Below are positions 9,201 to 18,900 of a stretch of 64,000 nt of DNA, piece by piece. Position numbers and translations under genes: made by a program. The stretch is from Periplaneta americana (lineage: Eukaryota; Arthropoda; Insecta; Blattodea; Blattidae), in the NCBI RefSeq assembly GCF_040183065.1, contig NC_091125.1, forward strand, positions 128,096,621 through 128,160,620, in the 5' to 3' direction. Within the stretch, counting starts at the first letter, position 1. Each line of letters begins with the position of its first letter. The notes under the pieces were generated by a model that saw nothing but the letters and a program-made list of their open reading frames with translations, had not been told where the DNA came from and made no database searches.

Positions 9201-12121
9201 TGGCAAGCAAGTTATCTATGATGTTACGGCTGCTTTAATTTAGAACCCTTTTCTTCACCTTCATGCGAGTTACCTGTCTATTTCAAAGTTAATGATAGTA
9301 CAATGCACTGGCGGTTTCTGGCCTGGATGCAGGTTTGCATTTCACAACCACCATCTTTATTATAGTCTTTTAACTGAATCCAGGTTGAATTGTTACTTCT
9401 CCCAACAATTTTTTTTATATTTAGTAGGTTATTTTACGACGCTTTATCAACAGCTTAAGCTATTTAGCGTCTGAATGAGATGAAGGTGATAATGCCAGTG
9501 AAATGAGTCCAAGGTCCAACACCGAAAGTCTCTCAACAAAATTTTAATTAATTCTTTCTGAGCAATGATTCGTATAACAGTGACACAATATTCGTCTCCA
9601 TTCAGTCCAGCGAGGTGTGCCACACAGCTGAATCATCTCTCGTGCATGCAAATCTAATATAGCAATCTCACAAATGCAGCTGTTAAGCTATGTGTTGCGA
9701 ATGGTGGCGGAAATCAACATATAATCTAATAATAGCTGATATCACACATAGTAAATGCTTTATTCGTATTTCGTTACTTATTTCTTTCAGTCAGGATTAA
9801 ATCTATGTTGCATGGTTGTAAAATTTATAGATCTTGGAGCAACAGTAACAAATATAAATGACATTCAGGAGGAAATTAAATGCAGAATAAATATGGGAAA
9901 TGCCTGTTATTATTCAGTTGAGAAGTTTTTATATTACTGGTTGTTCTGCATTGTTGTGAAACTTGGACTCTCACTTCGAGAGAGGTTAAGGGTGTTTGAG
10001 AAGGTGCTTAGGAAAATATTTGGAGCCAAGAGGGATGAAGTTACAGGAGAATGGAGAAAGTTACACAACAATGAACTGCATGCATTTTATTCTTCGCCTG
10101 ACATAATTAGGAACATTAATTCCAGATGTCTGAGATGGAAAGAGCATGTAGCACATATGGGCGAATTCAGAAATACATATACAGTGTTAGTTGAGAGACC
10201 GAAGGAAAAAGATCTTTGGAGAGGCCGAGACGTAGATGGGTGGATAATAATAAAATGGATTTTAGGGAGGTGGGATATGATTGTAGACACTGGATTAATC
10301 TTGCTCAGAATAGGAACCGATGTTGGGCTGATATGAGGGTGGCAATGAACCTCCGGGTTCCTTAAAAGCCGTAAGTGAGTAAATAAGCAAGTAAAATTTA
10401 TGGATACAAGTTAATTGCAATCACCTATAAATAATATCACAAATTGCCACTGGTATAGGCCTAATGCAACATGTCCAAACAATCAATCTCACTTACCCTT
10501 GCGGACAACAGCTTCCAGCACGTGTGATGGCAACTCTCCTGTTGCTTTATAATACTCCTCTTCCTCACGAGTTCCATGGACAAAGCGACATGTGCTGCGC
10601 GAGCACTGGGAGTTCTGGTAATCGTGGCAGAAAATGAACTCGAACTTCCCTTCTACAACAAAATAAAAACATAGGCTATTAGTCTTTCTAGCAACCCTAC
10701 AAGTTTTCTTCTATTTACAGAAAAAAAGTTCTGTCAGTTGTTGAACAAGTCAAAAATATATTACCTTGCAAACTGGTGAAGGTCATCTGACAGTACGTGA
10801 ATTTTTCTTACAAATGTTTGTAAAATTCATAAAAACTGCACTTTATTCTTATCCTTCATCAACTGATGGATAGTTCAGTTGATAGAGGAATTGGTTACGG
10901 ACTGGAAAGTCTCAAATTCAATTCCGACCTCTGGGTGGTGAAGAAATTTTCTCGTTGTCAGAACTTCTAGAATGGCCAAGAACTTTACCAAGTCTCCTAT
11001 CAAACTGAGTGCTGTGCCATTCCTAAGTGTAAAAGGCAGTCAGAACATCTTAGTGCCGATCACACCACCTCATTCTAATGCTAAATCCTCTACCTCCATG
11101 CCTTGCAAATGCCTTCATGGAGTGAAGCGCGCTCGATTAAGTGCGTCGGTGTCTATTCCAAAATCGGCAGAATCCGCTCAACGCTCGTTTAACCAATACT
11201 TGTACTTACAAACATAATTATTTACTTCAACAGCACCGTGGATTTATCATATTTGGCATACGTTAGTGGTAGCGTCTGATCGTGTTGCATGTTATTTACC
11301 CTTCGCCAATGTACATTTCCGAAAATATTGTGAGTCAAAGGTTAGATCAGATGAGGGGATAAATAAGTGACATAAGGCCAACAATGTGATAAGGTTAGAG
11401 TCGGTTATATGAGGGGATAGCTAAGTAACATGAGGCCGAGAAATGTGACAAGTTTAAGAGTGGATTAGATGGAGGGAAGGTAACGAAAAAACCTAATATA
11501 AGCTGCTTCTGTGTTATTTTACGAAGTGTCGAATATGCATTACTTGTGGGTGGCTATAGGGAAACTGATTGCAGCAACAGATATTGAGTTCTAGGTGGGA
11601 TAACTAAGTGACATGAGACCGCGAATGTGACAAGGTTATAAAATGAATTAGATGAGAGGATAGCTAAGTGACATGAGATCGAGGGCTGTGACAAGATTAG
11701 TCACAAATGTTGCTAGGCCTCCTGTTTCCCTCATCTAGCTACAGTTAGTGCCGCTAATGTAAACAAATACCCTTACAAATTTTAGAGAAAACGATATTTC
11801 TGATATATTAATCTGGCCAGATTTCATCTCATATTTTTTTATTTCGATAATATAAACACAAAGTACTGTTGTTTCTAATATACAATGTGTCATTATTTTT
11901 AAGAGTTGAGTAGATGACAAGCTGTAATGTGAATCTGTGGGTAAGCATAAGAATAAATTACTTAATATCTCACCTCCGTCTTGTTCTTTTTCATTGGGAT
12001 GCAAGTACTTGCAACGCTTCCCTCGGTGGCATACTTTACGAAGAAAATCGCGGCACACAAGCTCTCCATTTTCACTATTTCTGTCTCCGTTTGGGCTATC
12101 TGAACCATTTTCTGACGACAT
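3066..12121 (-). CDS. ZC3H10: ZC3H10 homologue, CCCH zinc finger protein (whole gene, 7 coding exons)
   Basis: Seven minus-strand exons join in frame to 1347 nt, 448 residues plus stop; mammalian ZC3H10 is about 434. Visible domains in order are CCCH finger 1 (C23, C31, C37, H41), finger 2 (C58, C66, C71, H75), finger 3 (C116, C124, C130, H134), a basic linker, a coiled coil at about 245-285 (DDENAMLRKKIEELKKQ), Ala/Val/Thr/Pro-rich repeats, a Gln/Pro-rich stretch and a C-terminal tail with VSYPIM. Order, spacing and coiled coil match vertebrate ZC3H10, whose C-terminus has VTYPI. The family binds RNA; in mammals it is reported to affect mitochondrial gene expression and small-RNA processing. 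A role in this insect is inferred only. All introns are GT-AG. It is divergently paired with RCC2. The ATG at 12121 has A at -3. Confidence 0.93.
3325..3440 (-). mobile_element. Non-LTR retrotransposon 3' end (LINE family 1)
   Basis: The minus strand reads INLAQDRDRCW-like, then AAMNLQVL and a stop, followed by a short AAGT-type tail. The same end recurs at 9822-10395, 14460-14650 and 33412-33482. It is a 5'-truncated insertion in ZC3H10 intron 6. Confidence 0.65.
3598..4056 (+). mobile_element. Tandem/composite tRNA-SINE copy
   Basis: The 60-bp segment GATGACGCAGAAYATCTGCA...CTTCGGTACATTAAAATATA occurs twice, at 3598 and 3998. Between them lies a body of about 230 bp and then a tRNA-like head at 3891 (TGGCTTAGTGG box A; GGTTCAAATCC box B). 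This is a SINE whose tail is followed by a second, complete unit, a head-to-tail arrangement in ZC3H10 intron 6. Confidence 0.65.
4618..4795 (-). CDS. ZC3H10: ZC3H10 exon 6 (residues 331-390, Ala/Val/Pro repeats)
   Basis: Acceptor TTCCAG before 4795, donor GTATGC from 4617. It encodes VNAAVAAGTLRTVTASVATV and then repeated xPVSIA/VSMAPV units, like the PVSMAPVAVSVAPVAP run near the C-terminus of the vertebrate protein. The exon ends in phase 1 after AVE. Confidence 0.9.
4855..5180 (+). repeat. Polypurine (GA-rich) tract
   Basis: About 325 bp in which the plus strand is very largely A and G (AAAGAAAGAGGGAGAAAGAA and similar), so the long open frames across it are compositional artefacts. It lies in ZC3H10 intron 5, where the transcript strand is polypyrimidine. 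Confidence 0.75.
5205..5635 (+). mobile_element. Long tRNA-SINE (family C), copy 1
   Basis: Box B GGGTTCGATCCCC near 5230 is followed by a body that is repeated at 48870-49515: CCAACACACTCCATCTTCC, ACAGGAAGGACTTGGGGCTC, GCCCACCTGTTGTATTG-like, and an end with CTTGAAAAGCCAGCC. The match along about 430 bp shows that it is a mobile repeat and not an exon. Confidence 0.75.
5890..6207 (-). CDS. ZC3H10: ZC3H10 exon 5 (residues 225-330, coiled coil)
   Basis: Acceptor TTTCAG before 6207, donor GTAAGA from 5889, phase 0 at both ends. It encodes a heptad-rich helix (LLLDDENAMLRKKIEELKKQ then VSDLTATNEFLLDQNAQL) that is strongly conserved with vertebrate ZC3H10 (EEENAMLRKRVEELKKQV), then a Thr/Val/Ala/Pro/Gln-rich low-complexity segment. 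The coiled coil suggests oligomerisation or partner binding. Confidence 0.94.
6775..6852. mobile_element. Pogo/Tigger-like terminal fragment
   Basis: Contains CGTATAATCCGAG and ends in ACCGGGGCTCTACTATA, the style of terminus (reverse complement TAGTAGAGCCCCGGT) seen in pogo-type elements. I could not pair it with another end. Confidence 0.4.
6979..7120 (-). CDS. ZC3H10: ZC3H10 exon 4 (residues 177-224, linker)
   Basis: Acceptor TTTAAG before 7120 and donor GTACGT from 6978. It completes the split Arg codon and encodes a linker with EFGPPEAKRRHF, which resembles the EPGPKRRRG segment of vertebrate ZC3H10 and may be a short basic nuclear signal (inference). It ends in phase 0 after ENHNQ. The exon has no in-frame ATG, so it was found only by splicing logic. 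Confidence 0.88.
8008..8254. mobile_element. Foldback MITE with ~55-bp inverted repeats
   Basis: The left end ACCCCAACAACATTGTAACA...CACAAGTTATAAGGTTCAGA is the reverse complement of the right end, with few mismatches; there is inner symmetry as well (AAGGTTTAGTTG versus CAACTAAACCTT). It lies in ZC3H10 intron 3. No clear target duplication is seen. Confidence 0.7.
8671..8896 (-). CDS. ZC3H10: ZC3H10 exon 3 (residues 102-177, zinc finger 3)
   Basis: Encodes a Pro-rich linker and then finger 3 (CKDYLKGECRRGGKCKFRH, C-x7-C-x5-C-x3-H), nearly identical to the vertebrate CRDFLKGDCQRGAKCKFRH. A basic, less conserved segment with RRRERFEFED follows. Acceptor GCAG before 8896; donor GTAATA from 8670. 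Ends in phase 2. Confidence 0.93.
9415..9535 (-). mobile_element. SINE 3' part (family A)
   Basis: The reverse complement contains ACTTTCGGTGTTGGACC, ATTATCACCTTCATCTCATT and TGATAAAGCGTCGTAAAATA, the tail shared with the copies at 17219-17470 and 52780-53009. Confidence 0.7.
9822..10395 (+). mobile_element. Non-LTR retrotransposon C-terminus (LINE family 1)
   Basis: One mostly open frame encodes the region downstream of a reverse transcriptase: LGATVTNINDIQEEIKCRIN, then LRVFEKVLRKIFGAKRDEVT and IIRNINSRCLRWKEHVAHMG, ending with AAMNLRVP-type codons in a shifted frame and an AAGT-rich tail. It is a 5'-truncated copy in ZC3H10 intron 2. The frame is broken near 10210-10330. Confidence 0.85.
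10497..10652 (-). CDS. ZC3H10: ZC3H10 exon 2 (residues 50-102, zinc finger 2)
   Basis: Encodes FEFIFCHDYQNSQC and RFVHG, the second CCCH finger (C-x7-C-x4-C-x3-H), and then an acidic stretch and ATGELPSHV, which parallels TGELPPRL in the vertebrate protein. The donor is GTAAGT from 10496. The acceptor is a tandem TAG-AAG, so the exon may start at 10652 or at 10649 (one Glu more or less); both keep the frame. Confidence 0.92.
10858..10965 (+). mobile_element. tRNA-derived SINE head
   Basis: Box A-like TAGTTCAGTTGATAG near 10871 and box B-like AAATTCAATTCCGACC, followed by a non-tRNA body that may run to about 11110. It lies in ZC3H10 intron 1. Confidence 0.55.
11330..11700. repeat. Diverged minisatellite
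   Basis: Imperfect units of roughly 65 bp recur: GATAGCTAAGTGACATGAG, then CGA...ATGTGACAAGGTTA, and TTAGATGAGRGGATAGCTAA. At least four units are visible. A related array seems to occur at 15620-15770. Confidence 0.6.
11974..12121 (-). CDS. ZC3H10: ZC3H10 exon 1 (residues 1-50, zinc finger 1)
   Basis: Starts at the ATG on 12121-12119 and encodes an acidic/Ser/Asn-rich leader followed by finger 1 (CRDFLRKVCHRGKRCKYLH, spacing C-x7-C-x5-C-x3-H). It ends in phase 1 at a GTGAG donor (11973 and down). The leader and first finger align well with vertebrate ZC3H10 (CRDFLRNVCKRGKRC). Confidence 0.93.
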
Positions 12122-12699
12122 TGTTCATTTGTTCTTTCATAAATGAACTTCGGGGACTGTTTCTCAGAAACTTGATTTCATAAATGTCAACATAATGAAC
12201 ATACCAATGCCACTTACTGCGGAACAATACGTAAATATTCCTGGTACTAAACTTCAAAGTATTTATTTTTGGTAATATTTTTATATACCAACCCCACAGT
12301 GTGACATATCCTGCTTTAATCAACAATAAAACATTTCCAGTTTACTTCGAAATTAGCAACTTATTATTACAAAAAAACACAGTAATTCGTTAAATATGCT
12401 GTCGCATCTCTCATAATCACATTACACAATATTAGCCATTTTTGGAAAATATAAATGCAATAATTATATCAACACAAAGGTAACATTTCGGCCATGTTCC
12501 TACTTCGTGTTATTTGTGTTTCATTTTAGTCGTTTCAGAGCTTGATTACACACGCCATCTAATGGTTACAAATTAAAAGTAGGAATTCAATATTTTTTCA
12601 CGAGGTAGCGTTAAAAGCCGCAAAGAAGAGAACAATAGAAAGAGCGATCGATAATTTTGTTTACACCGCATTTGATGTTAAAAACTGTTAAATTTGAAC
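12122..12699. promoter_or_regulatory. Shared intergenic promoter of ZC3H10 and RCC2
   Basis: Only 578 bp separate the two divergent start codons, so both 5' UTRs and core promoters must lie here. No TATA box is at an obvious position. At 12647-12653 the minus strand reads TATCGAT, seven of the eight bases of the insect DRE/DREF site TATCGATA, a motif common in housekeeping and paired promoters. Co-regulation is inference. Confidence 0.65.
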
Positions 12700-12918
12700 A
12701 TGTCAGGGAAAAGGAAAGCTGAAGATATTGGTGAAGAATCTGATAACAAGCAACATAAAGCAGAAAAAAAGGAAGATAATGAAGATATTAGTGCGAAAGA
12801 AGAAGAAAACGGCGAAACGGAATCGCCTCTTCCTACAGCGAACAATGACAATGAGAACGGAAGTCAGGATGGATTTGCTTCAGCCGGTACTTGTGACAAA
12901 AAAGACGACAAAGATGTG
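12700..12918 (+). CDS. RCC2: RCC2 exon 1 (residues 1-73, charged N-terminus)
   Basis: ATG at 12700 with A at -3; this is preferred to the upstream in-frame TTG. It encodes a basic/acidic low-complexity tail beginning MSGKRKAEDIGEES, as in other RCC2 proteins, where the tail carries nuclear localisation signals. The phase must be 0. The best donor is GCAAGT at 12919 (a GC-AG intron); a weaker GT donor at 12916 would remove one Val and also keep frame. Confidence 0.85.
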
Positions 12919-15900
12919 GCAAGTTTGTTATATTATATGAATGCTAAACATGTGCAAAATTTGTTCCTTGCACACTGTCTGGTGTCTGAATATATTGCAT
13001 TTCTTAGTTGCGATGCTGTAGTCGTTCAACACTTTCACCTCGATTGGCGCTTTCATTAATCAATGTGTCCGGGTGTTATGAAGCGTTAAAGGACCACTTA
13101 ATGTTTGTGCGAAGAATTGCATACCCCCTCGATTCCTAATTCTATTTAAAATACATTAGTTTTGAAACATATACTCAGAAGAGGCTGCAAATTAACCCCG
13201 TAGATCTACATTATTGCTTTCAATATTCGGTGTAATTTATTTAATATTGGCCCACTTCGATATGTCTGCTCGGCTAACAAATTTGCGTGTATTCCATTAT
13301 TATTGGATATCGGTGCTTTATTTGTTTATTATGTTGAGTGAATGCAGATAACGTTTACAGTCAGAATTTCAAAAGAAAATTAGAATAATTTGTTATATGT
13401 CAAATATATAATTTGCTCTAAATAGGCATAAGAGTAAATAATAATAGGCCTATATGATATGATAATATTTATTGTCTTCAACATCTATAACAGTTGTGAT
13501 GTACCATCACATTTCTGTATACGGGATCCACCATAACTTTCTATTACATTTTCCTACAATTAATATGAAATCCCGACAGTCTGTTTAACTAATAACGCCA
13601 CTAATCCTGATATTAACTTCAAACAGTCCATTTCTTTTTACTGATCTTAAATATTCACCATCTGATATTACTCTTCCCAAATCACACTCCACTCACGTTC
13701 CTTCCTGCATTCTATTCTTCCTACCATAATTTATAATTATAGTCTTCCTACATTTCATCTTATTCTTTCTGCTTTAGCCTTTTACATATTATAGGTTTGA
13801 AGTTATTGCAACAATCTGCTATTTTTATACAGTATATTCTATTGTTCATTATTACTCTTTCAAAATATCGTTCTTAAATTTTAACTATCTGCCCAATTTC
13901 AAATCATTATAGCCTCCTAACATTTTCCTAACTCCCCCTCCCCCTCTAATTACAAAAAAAATCACTACTGTTTATCACTCAACCTTAACACGGTTTTACT
14001 AAAGGCTGGTTCACAATAAGCCAGGAACGGAAACGACAAGCACGAGAACGGAAATATTGTTAAAATAAATATTTCCGTTCTCGTTCTTGTCGTTTCTGTT
14101 CCCGGTTTATTGTGAACCGACCTTTACTGGAATTCCCTTCTTTATAATACACATCATTTTAATAATCTTGCTAAATCTTGGCGTGAGTTTCAAGTTCATT
14201 CTAGATAAAAGTAAATAAAGTCACATAATGGTATTTTTTAACATTTGTAATTGTCTTCACGTAGGTGGTAGGTCTACACCTTCCTTTTCGCTTACGTGAC
14301 AGTATATTTACATATACTATAATGTTCATGTACAAGACTTAATGCATTAATTCTCTCAACAGAAAGTGAAAGGACCAGATGACTGTGGCATGTTCCTTGT
14401 TTGTGGAGGTACTAATTGGGATCTCACAGGACGGAAGAATGTACCCAAAGGTAAGCATTTAGTTACTTACTTATGGTTTTTAAGAAACCCAGAAGTTCAT
14501 TGTCTATCACACCTCCCTCATCCATTTTAATATTTTCCTCCCATCTACATCTCGGCCTCCCCAAAGGTCTTATTTCCTCCGGCCTACCAACTAACACTAT
14601 GTGCATTTCTGGATTCGCCCATATGTCTACATGCCCTGCCCATCTCAAGCATTAGTACCAGGGAAATTTCAACTTTTAAGAAATTTTAATATTTGTTTTA
14701 GGTCATAAAGTGTCGTTAATATTGCTCAGCAATAACATTTAAACATTATGCTAATATAGATAATGCGCACAATTACACATTTATTGTAACAGACATAGTA
14801 ATATCACAGTCTAGTATATATAGTCAGGAAGCTCAGTAGGCCTACATAGGAAATATGCATCCAGTGACAGTTGAATTTTAGTTGCTAGCCAATAGGATCT
14901 CTACTATCACCTCATCATAGAAAATGCGAAATAGTACAGGCACAGTCTATTATTCCTAGTACTCACAGTTGGTAACTGCTTGGAGCGCTGTATCGTGAGA
15001 AATGCAAAAAATCACCTGAACCTTTGGACTGTATGACATTAGAATGTTTGGGTAGCAGTCCTGAGTTCAAATTCTGGTAGGGACAAGTTACCTGTTTGAG
15101 GTTTTTCCGGGTTTTTCCTCAACCCATTAAGAGCAAATGGAAGGTAACTTTCGGCACTGGACCCTGGACTCATCTCACTGTCATTATTACCTTCATCCCA
15201 CTCAGACGCTAGTTAACCACAACAGTTGATAAAGAGTCGTAAAATAACTGGGTAAAAAATATGCTTTGCGTATTTGCAACATCCCAGATTCGAGAAGTTG
15301 TCTTGGGCAGTTGCTGTTTTCCTCAGATATTTGATCGTCCTGAGTAGGTGCTATGAGGTCTTGAAGCTGAAACTGAATCATTAATGTTGTTGTTTTCTAA
15401 TGCCAGGCGTTTGACAATAAAGTCATTTTGACCTCTTGCACTCCAATATTTTTCAAAGATATTATCATGACCAGCCAATGAAGCACAGATTTTGAGGAAT
15501 CATTAATGTAAGCTTAAGCTAAATCAAACCGAACAGAAGGATAATAGACATGACGTTAATTTGTACTGTTGTTAGAGGGAAAATTTGATATCCTTCTCTA
15601 TCCCTCCTGCTCCTTCCCCTTAACACTTACAGTTAGTGACAAATAGCCCCACTTTGAGTAACGAAGTTAAGTTGAGTTTGATGAGGAGATATATTAGTGA
15701 CAAGTAGCCACACTATCAGTGATAAGGTTATGTAGAGATAGTGACAAGTAACCACATTGTCAGCAATAAGTTTCGAAAATTATGTATACTGTGTCATGTC
15801 GATATTATACTATAGAAAGAAGAGGTGCGAGCTGGATGTGGAAGAGGGATCTCCTAGTGGTGGGGGAACGAGGAAAAAAAAGATAATATAGCCTGTTATT

Positions 15901-18900
15901 GTGATGTAGCTTTCAGTTCTCCCCTCTCCATGGCATGAGCCTTTTTCTTCTTCTCTCTGCCTCATGCAGATATTTATTAAATCCCAAATATAATTCCTAA
16001 TTACTCGAGCTGTAAGACAAGATTCCATAGCAAACAACACTTTCGCTATCAAAAACAATATAATTTTACAGGTCCAAGTGGAATGTATGTGGACAAAAGC
16101 AATGCTTGGTAGTAGGTTTTGCTAGGGTACTCCTGTTTCCTCTACCAGCATTCCAGCTTTATTAATCATTATCGTGTGGTCCTATGTAGTTTGCCTCCCA
16201 TTGTGCATTGAGTGCAACACCTACAGTGGCAAAAAGAACCACAGCTTTGGTGCATCACTCCTAGATGGGAACACTTGAGTGAATGGCACAGTGTTAAGTA
16301 TCTGTCATTAGATTTAAAAAAAAAATTAATCAATATCAGAGTTGTTGCAGGATATCTTTGAGCTGACTGTGAATTTTTTTTTTAACATCATACCTTAGCA
16401 CATTTTTATCGCTAGTGGCCGGATCTATAGACATTATAAATTATTAATGACAGCCCATTACTGTGGAGTAACGGTTAGTACATCTGATCATGAAACAAGC
16501 GGATCCGGGTTCAAATCCTGGTTGTGACAAATTACCTGATTGGAATTTTTTCCCTCAACCACCATAGCCCGGGTTAAGTTCATAGTGTGGCGTGCTGTAC
16601 TTGTACAAGAGTACGGCTGTTCGACTACCCAGTTATTTACAGAACAGGAGTGGTAAGCATTATAAGCCTTAGGCTGCAGTGTAAGCCTCCAGGTTCCCGT
16701 ACAAGAGAGAAAAGAATCATTAATGACACAAGTGTAGTTGAATGGATGGTGTCCATCTTAAGTATGGTTCACAAAACCCTGAGAACTGAGTTACAAGGAC
16801 TGAATAATGCATGTTGTAAAACATGTGGTGATTTGTGCGTGGTGTTTAGGAGTGTTAAAGACCATTAATGATACCTAAGTGGAACGACAAGAATGCCATC
16901 TGAAAGAAGTAGATGCATGGCTTGTAGAAATATTAATTAACTTTTAGTTCTATAAATTCCTACACTTATGTTCTTTAGATAGTTAACGTTTTGGATTTTG
17001 AAATAGTCCTTCAGTTCTCTTTCTTCTCACTGTTCAAAAGGCAGAGCACAGATTTTGTTGCAGCTTGATGCATTTTCCTATTTTGTATTACAATCTTAAA
17101 AACTTCAATTATATTAAATTAGTCTCACAGTTTATAAACAAGTACCAGCTGCAGTGGAAAAACCATATCCAACGAATGCATAATAGACTTCCAAAAGCCA
17201 TCCTCCAATACTTTCCTAGTCCACACCTGTGGAGTAACGGTCAGCGCATCTGGCCGCGAAACCAGGTGGCTTGGTTTCGAATCTCGGTCGGGGCAAGTTA
17301 CCTGGTTGAGGTTTTTTCCGGGGTTTTCCCTCAACCCAATACGAGCAAATGTTGGGTAACTTTCGGTGCTGGACCCCAGACTCATTTCACCTTCATTATC
17401 ACCTTCAGCTCATTCAGACGCTAAATAACCTGAGGTGTTGATACAGCGTCGTAAAATAACCTAATAAAAAAATACCATCCTCAGGGGAAGAGATCTTTGG
17501 GACGCCAAAAAAAGGGGGGAGGAAGGGGGTGGACCAAGAATGACTCACTGAGATTGTAACAGACCTTGGGCCTTTTACTTGTTTGAATGATGGTGATTTT
17601 TAGAATCTTATGATATGACGTTACTAATATACAGTAGTCATCAATCTTCATCATAGTTCATTACTTAAATATAATTGAAATAATTTATTTCGTATCTTTT
17701 TGAATAGGTACGAAAGGAGCAACTGGACGAAACCTGTGGTCACCACATCGCTTCACCCCACTAAATGGTGTGCGGGTACGACTGGTTGCATCAGGGAGCA
17801 ACAGTGTTCACAGTATTATAGTGACAGACGAGGGAAAAGCTATGAGTTTTGGTAATTTTCTAATAGCGTATCTTGGTTGTTAGCAATTCATTCATTCATT
17901 TAGTGTTCTGCCCAAGGGCAGGTCTTTCACTGCAAACCCAGCTTTCTCCAATCTTTCCTATTTTCTGCCTTTCTCTTTGTTTCCTCATATGATCCATATA
18001 TTTTAATATCATCTATCATCTGATATCTTCTTCTACCTCGAACTCTTCTCCTGTTCACCATTCCGTCCAGTGCATTCTTCAGTAGGCAGTTTCTTCTCAG
18101 CCAGTGACCCAACCAATTCCTTTTCCTCTTCCTGATCAGTTTCAGATCATTCTTTCTTCACCCACCCTTTCCAACACAGCTTCATTTTTTATTCTGTCTG
18201 TCCATGTCACATGTTCCTCTTCTCCATATTCATATTTCAAATGCTTCTAGTCGCTTCTCTTCATTTCATCGTAATGTCCATGTTTCTGCCCCATACGATG
18301 CTACACTCCATACAAAGCACTACAGCACTAGTCTCTTCCTTAGTTGTTTTTCCAGAGGTCTGCAGAAGATGCTCCTTTTTCTATTAAAAGCTTCCTTGGC
18401 CATTGCTATCCTTCTTTTGACTTCCTGACAGCAGCTTATGTTACTACTTATAGTATACCCCACGTATTTGAAGCTGTCCACTTGCTCTACTCCCTCATTT
18501 AGAATTCGCAAATTTATATACTGCATTTTTCTTCCTAAGACTATGGTCTTCATCTTGTTGGCATTTATTTCCATTCCATACTGCTCACAGCTGTCATTTA
18601 GCTCCAGTAGCATATTCTTTAGTATCATTTCCTCTTCTGCTAACAATGCCATATCATCAGCAAATCTTATGCACTTATTTTTCTTCCTCCTGCTATCACT
18701 CCTCCCATGTTCTGAAAACAGTTCTTCACTATATCCTCCAAGTAGATGTTGAATAGGGTAGGTGATAAAGGACATCCTTGATGTACTCCTCTCACAATTT
18801 CACTTCCTTCTGACATTTCTTCTCCTATCCTGACTTTGACTCGTTTCATATAAAGATTACTGAACAGTCGTCTCTCTTTCCAATCCACACCAATTTTCTT

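Noticed and set aside
9755-10336. 193-codon plus-strand frame as a host gene
   Set aside because: Its sequence (FGAKRDEVTGEWRKLHN and so on) is the C-terminal part of a non-LTR retrotransposon that recurs at 3325, 14460 and 33412.
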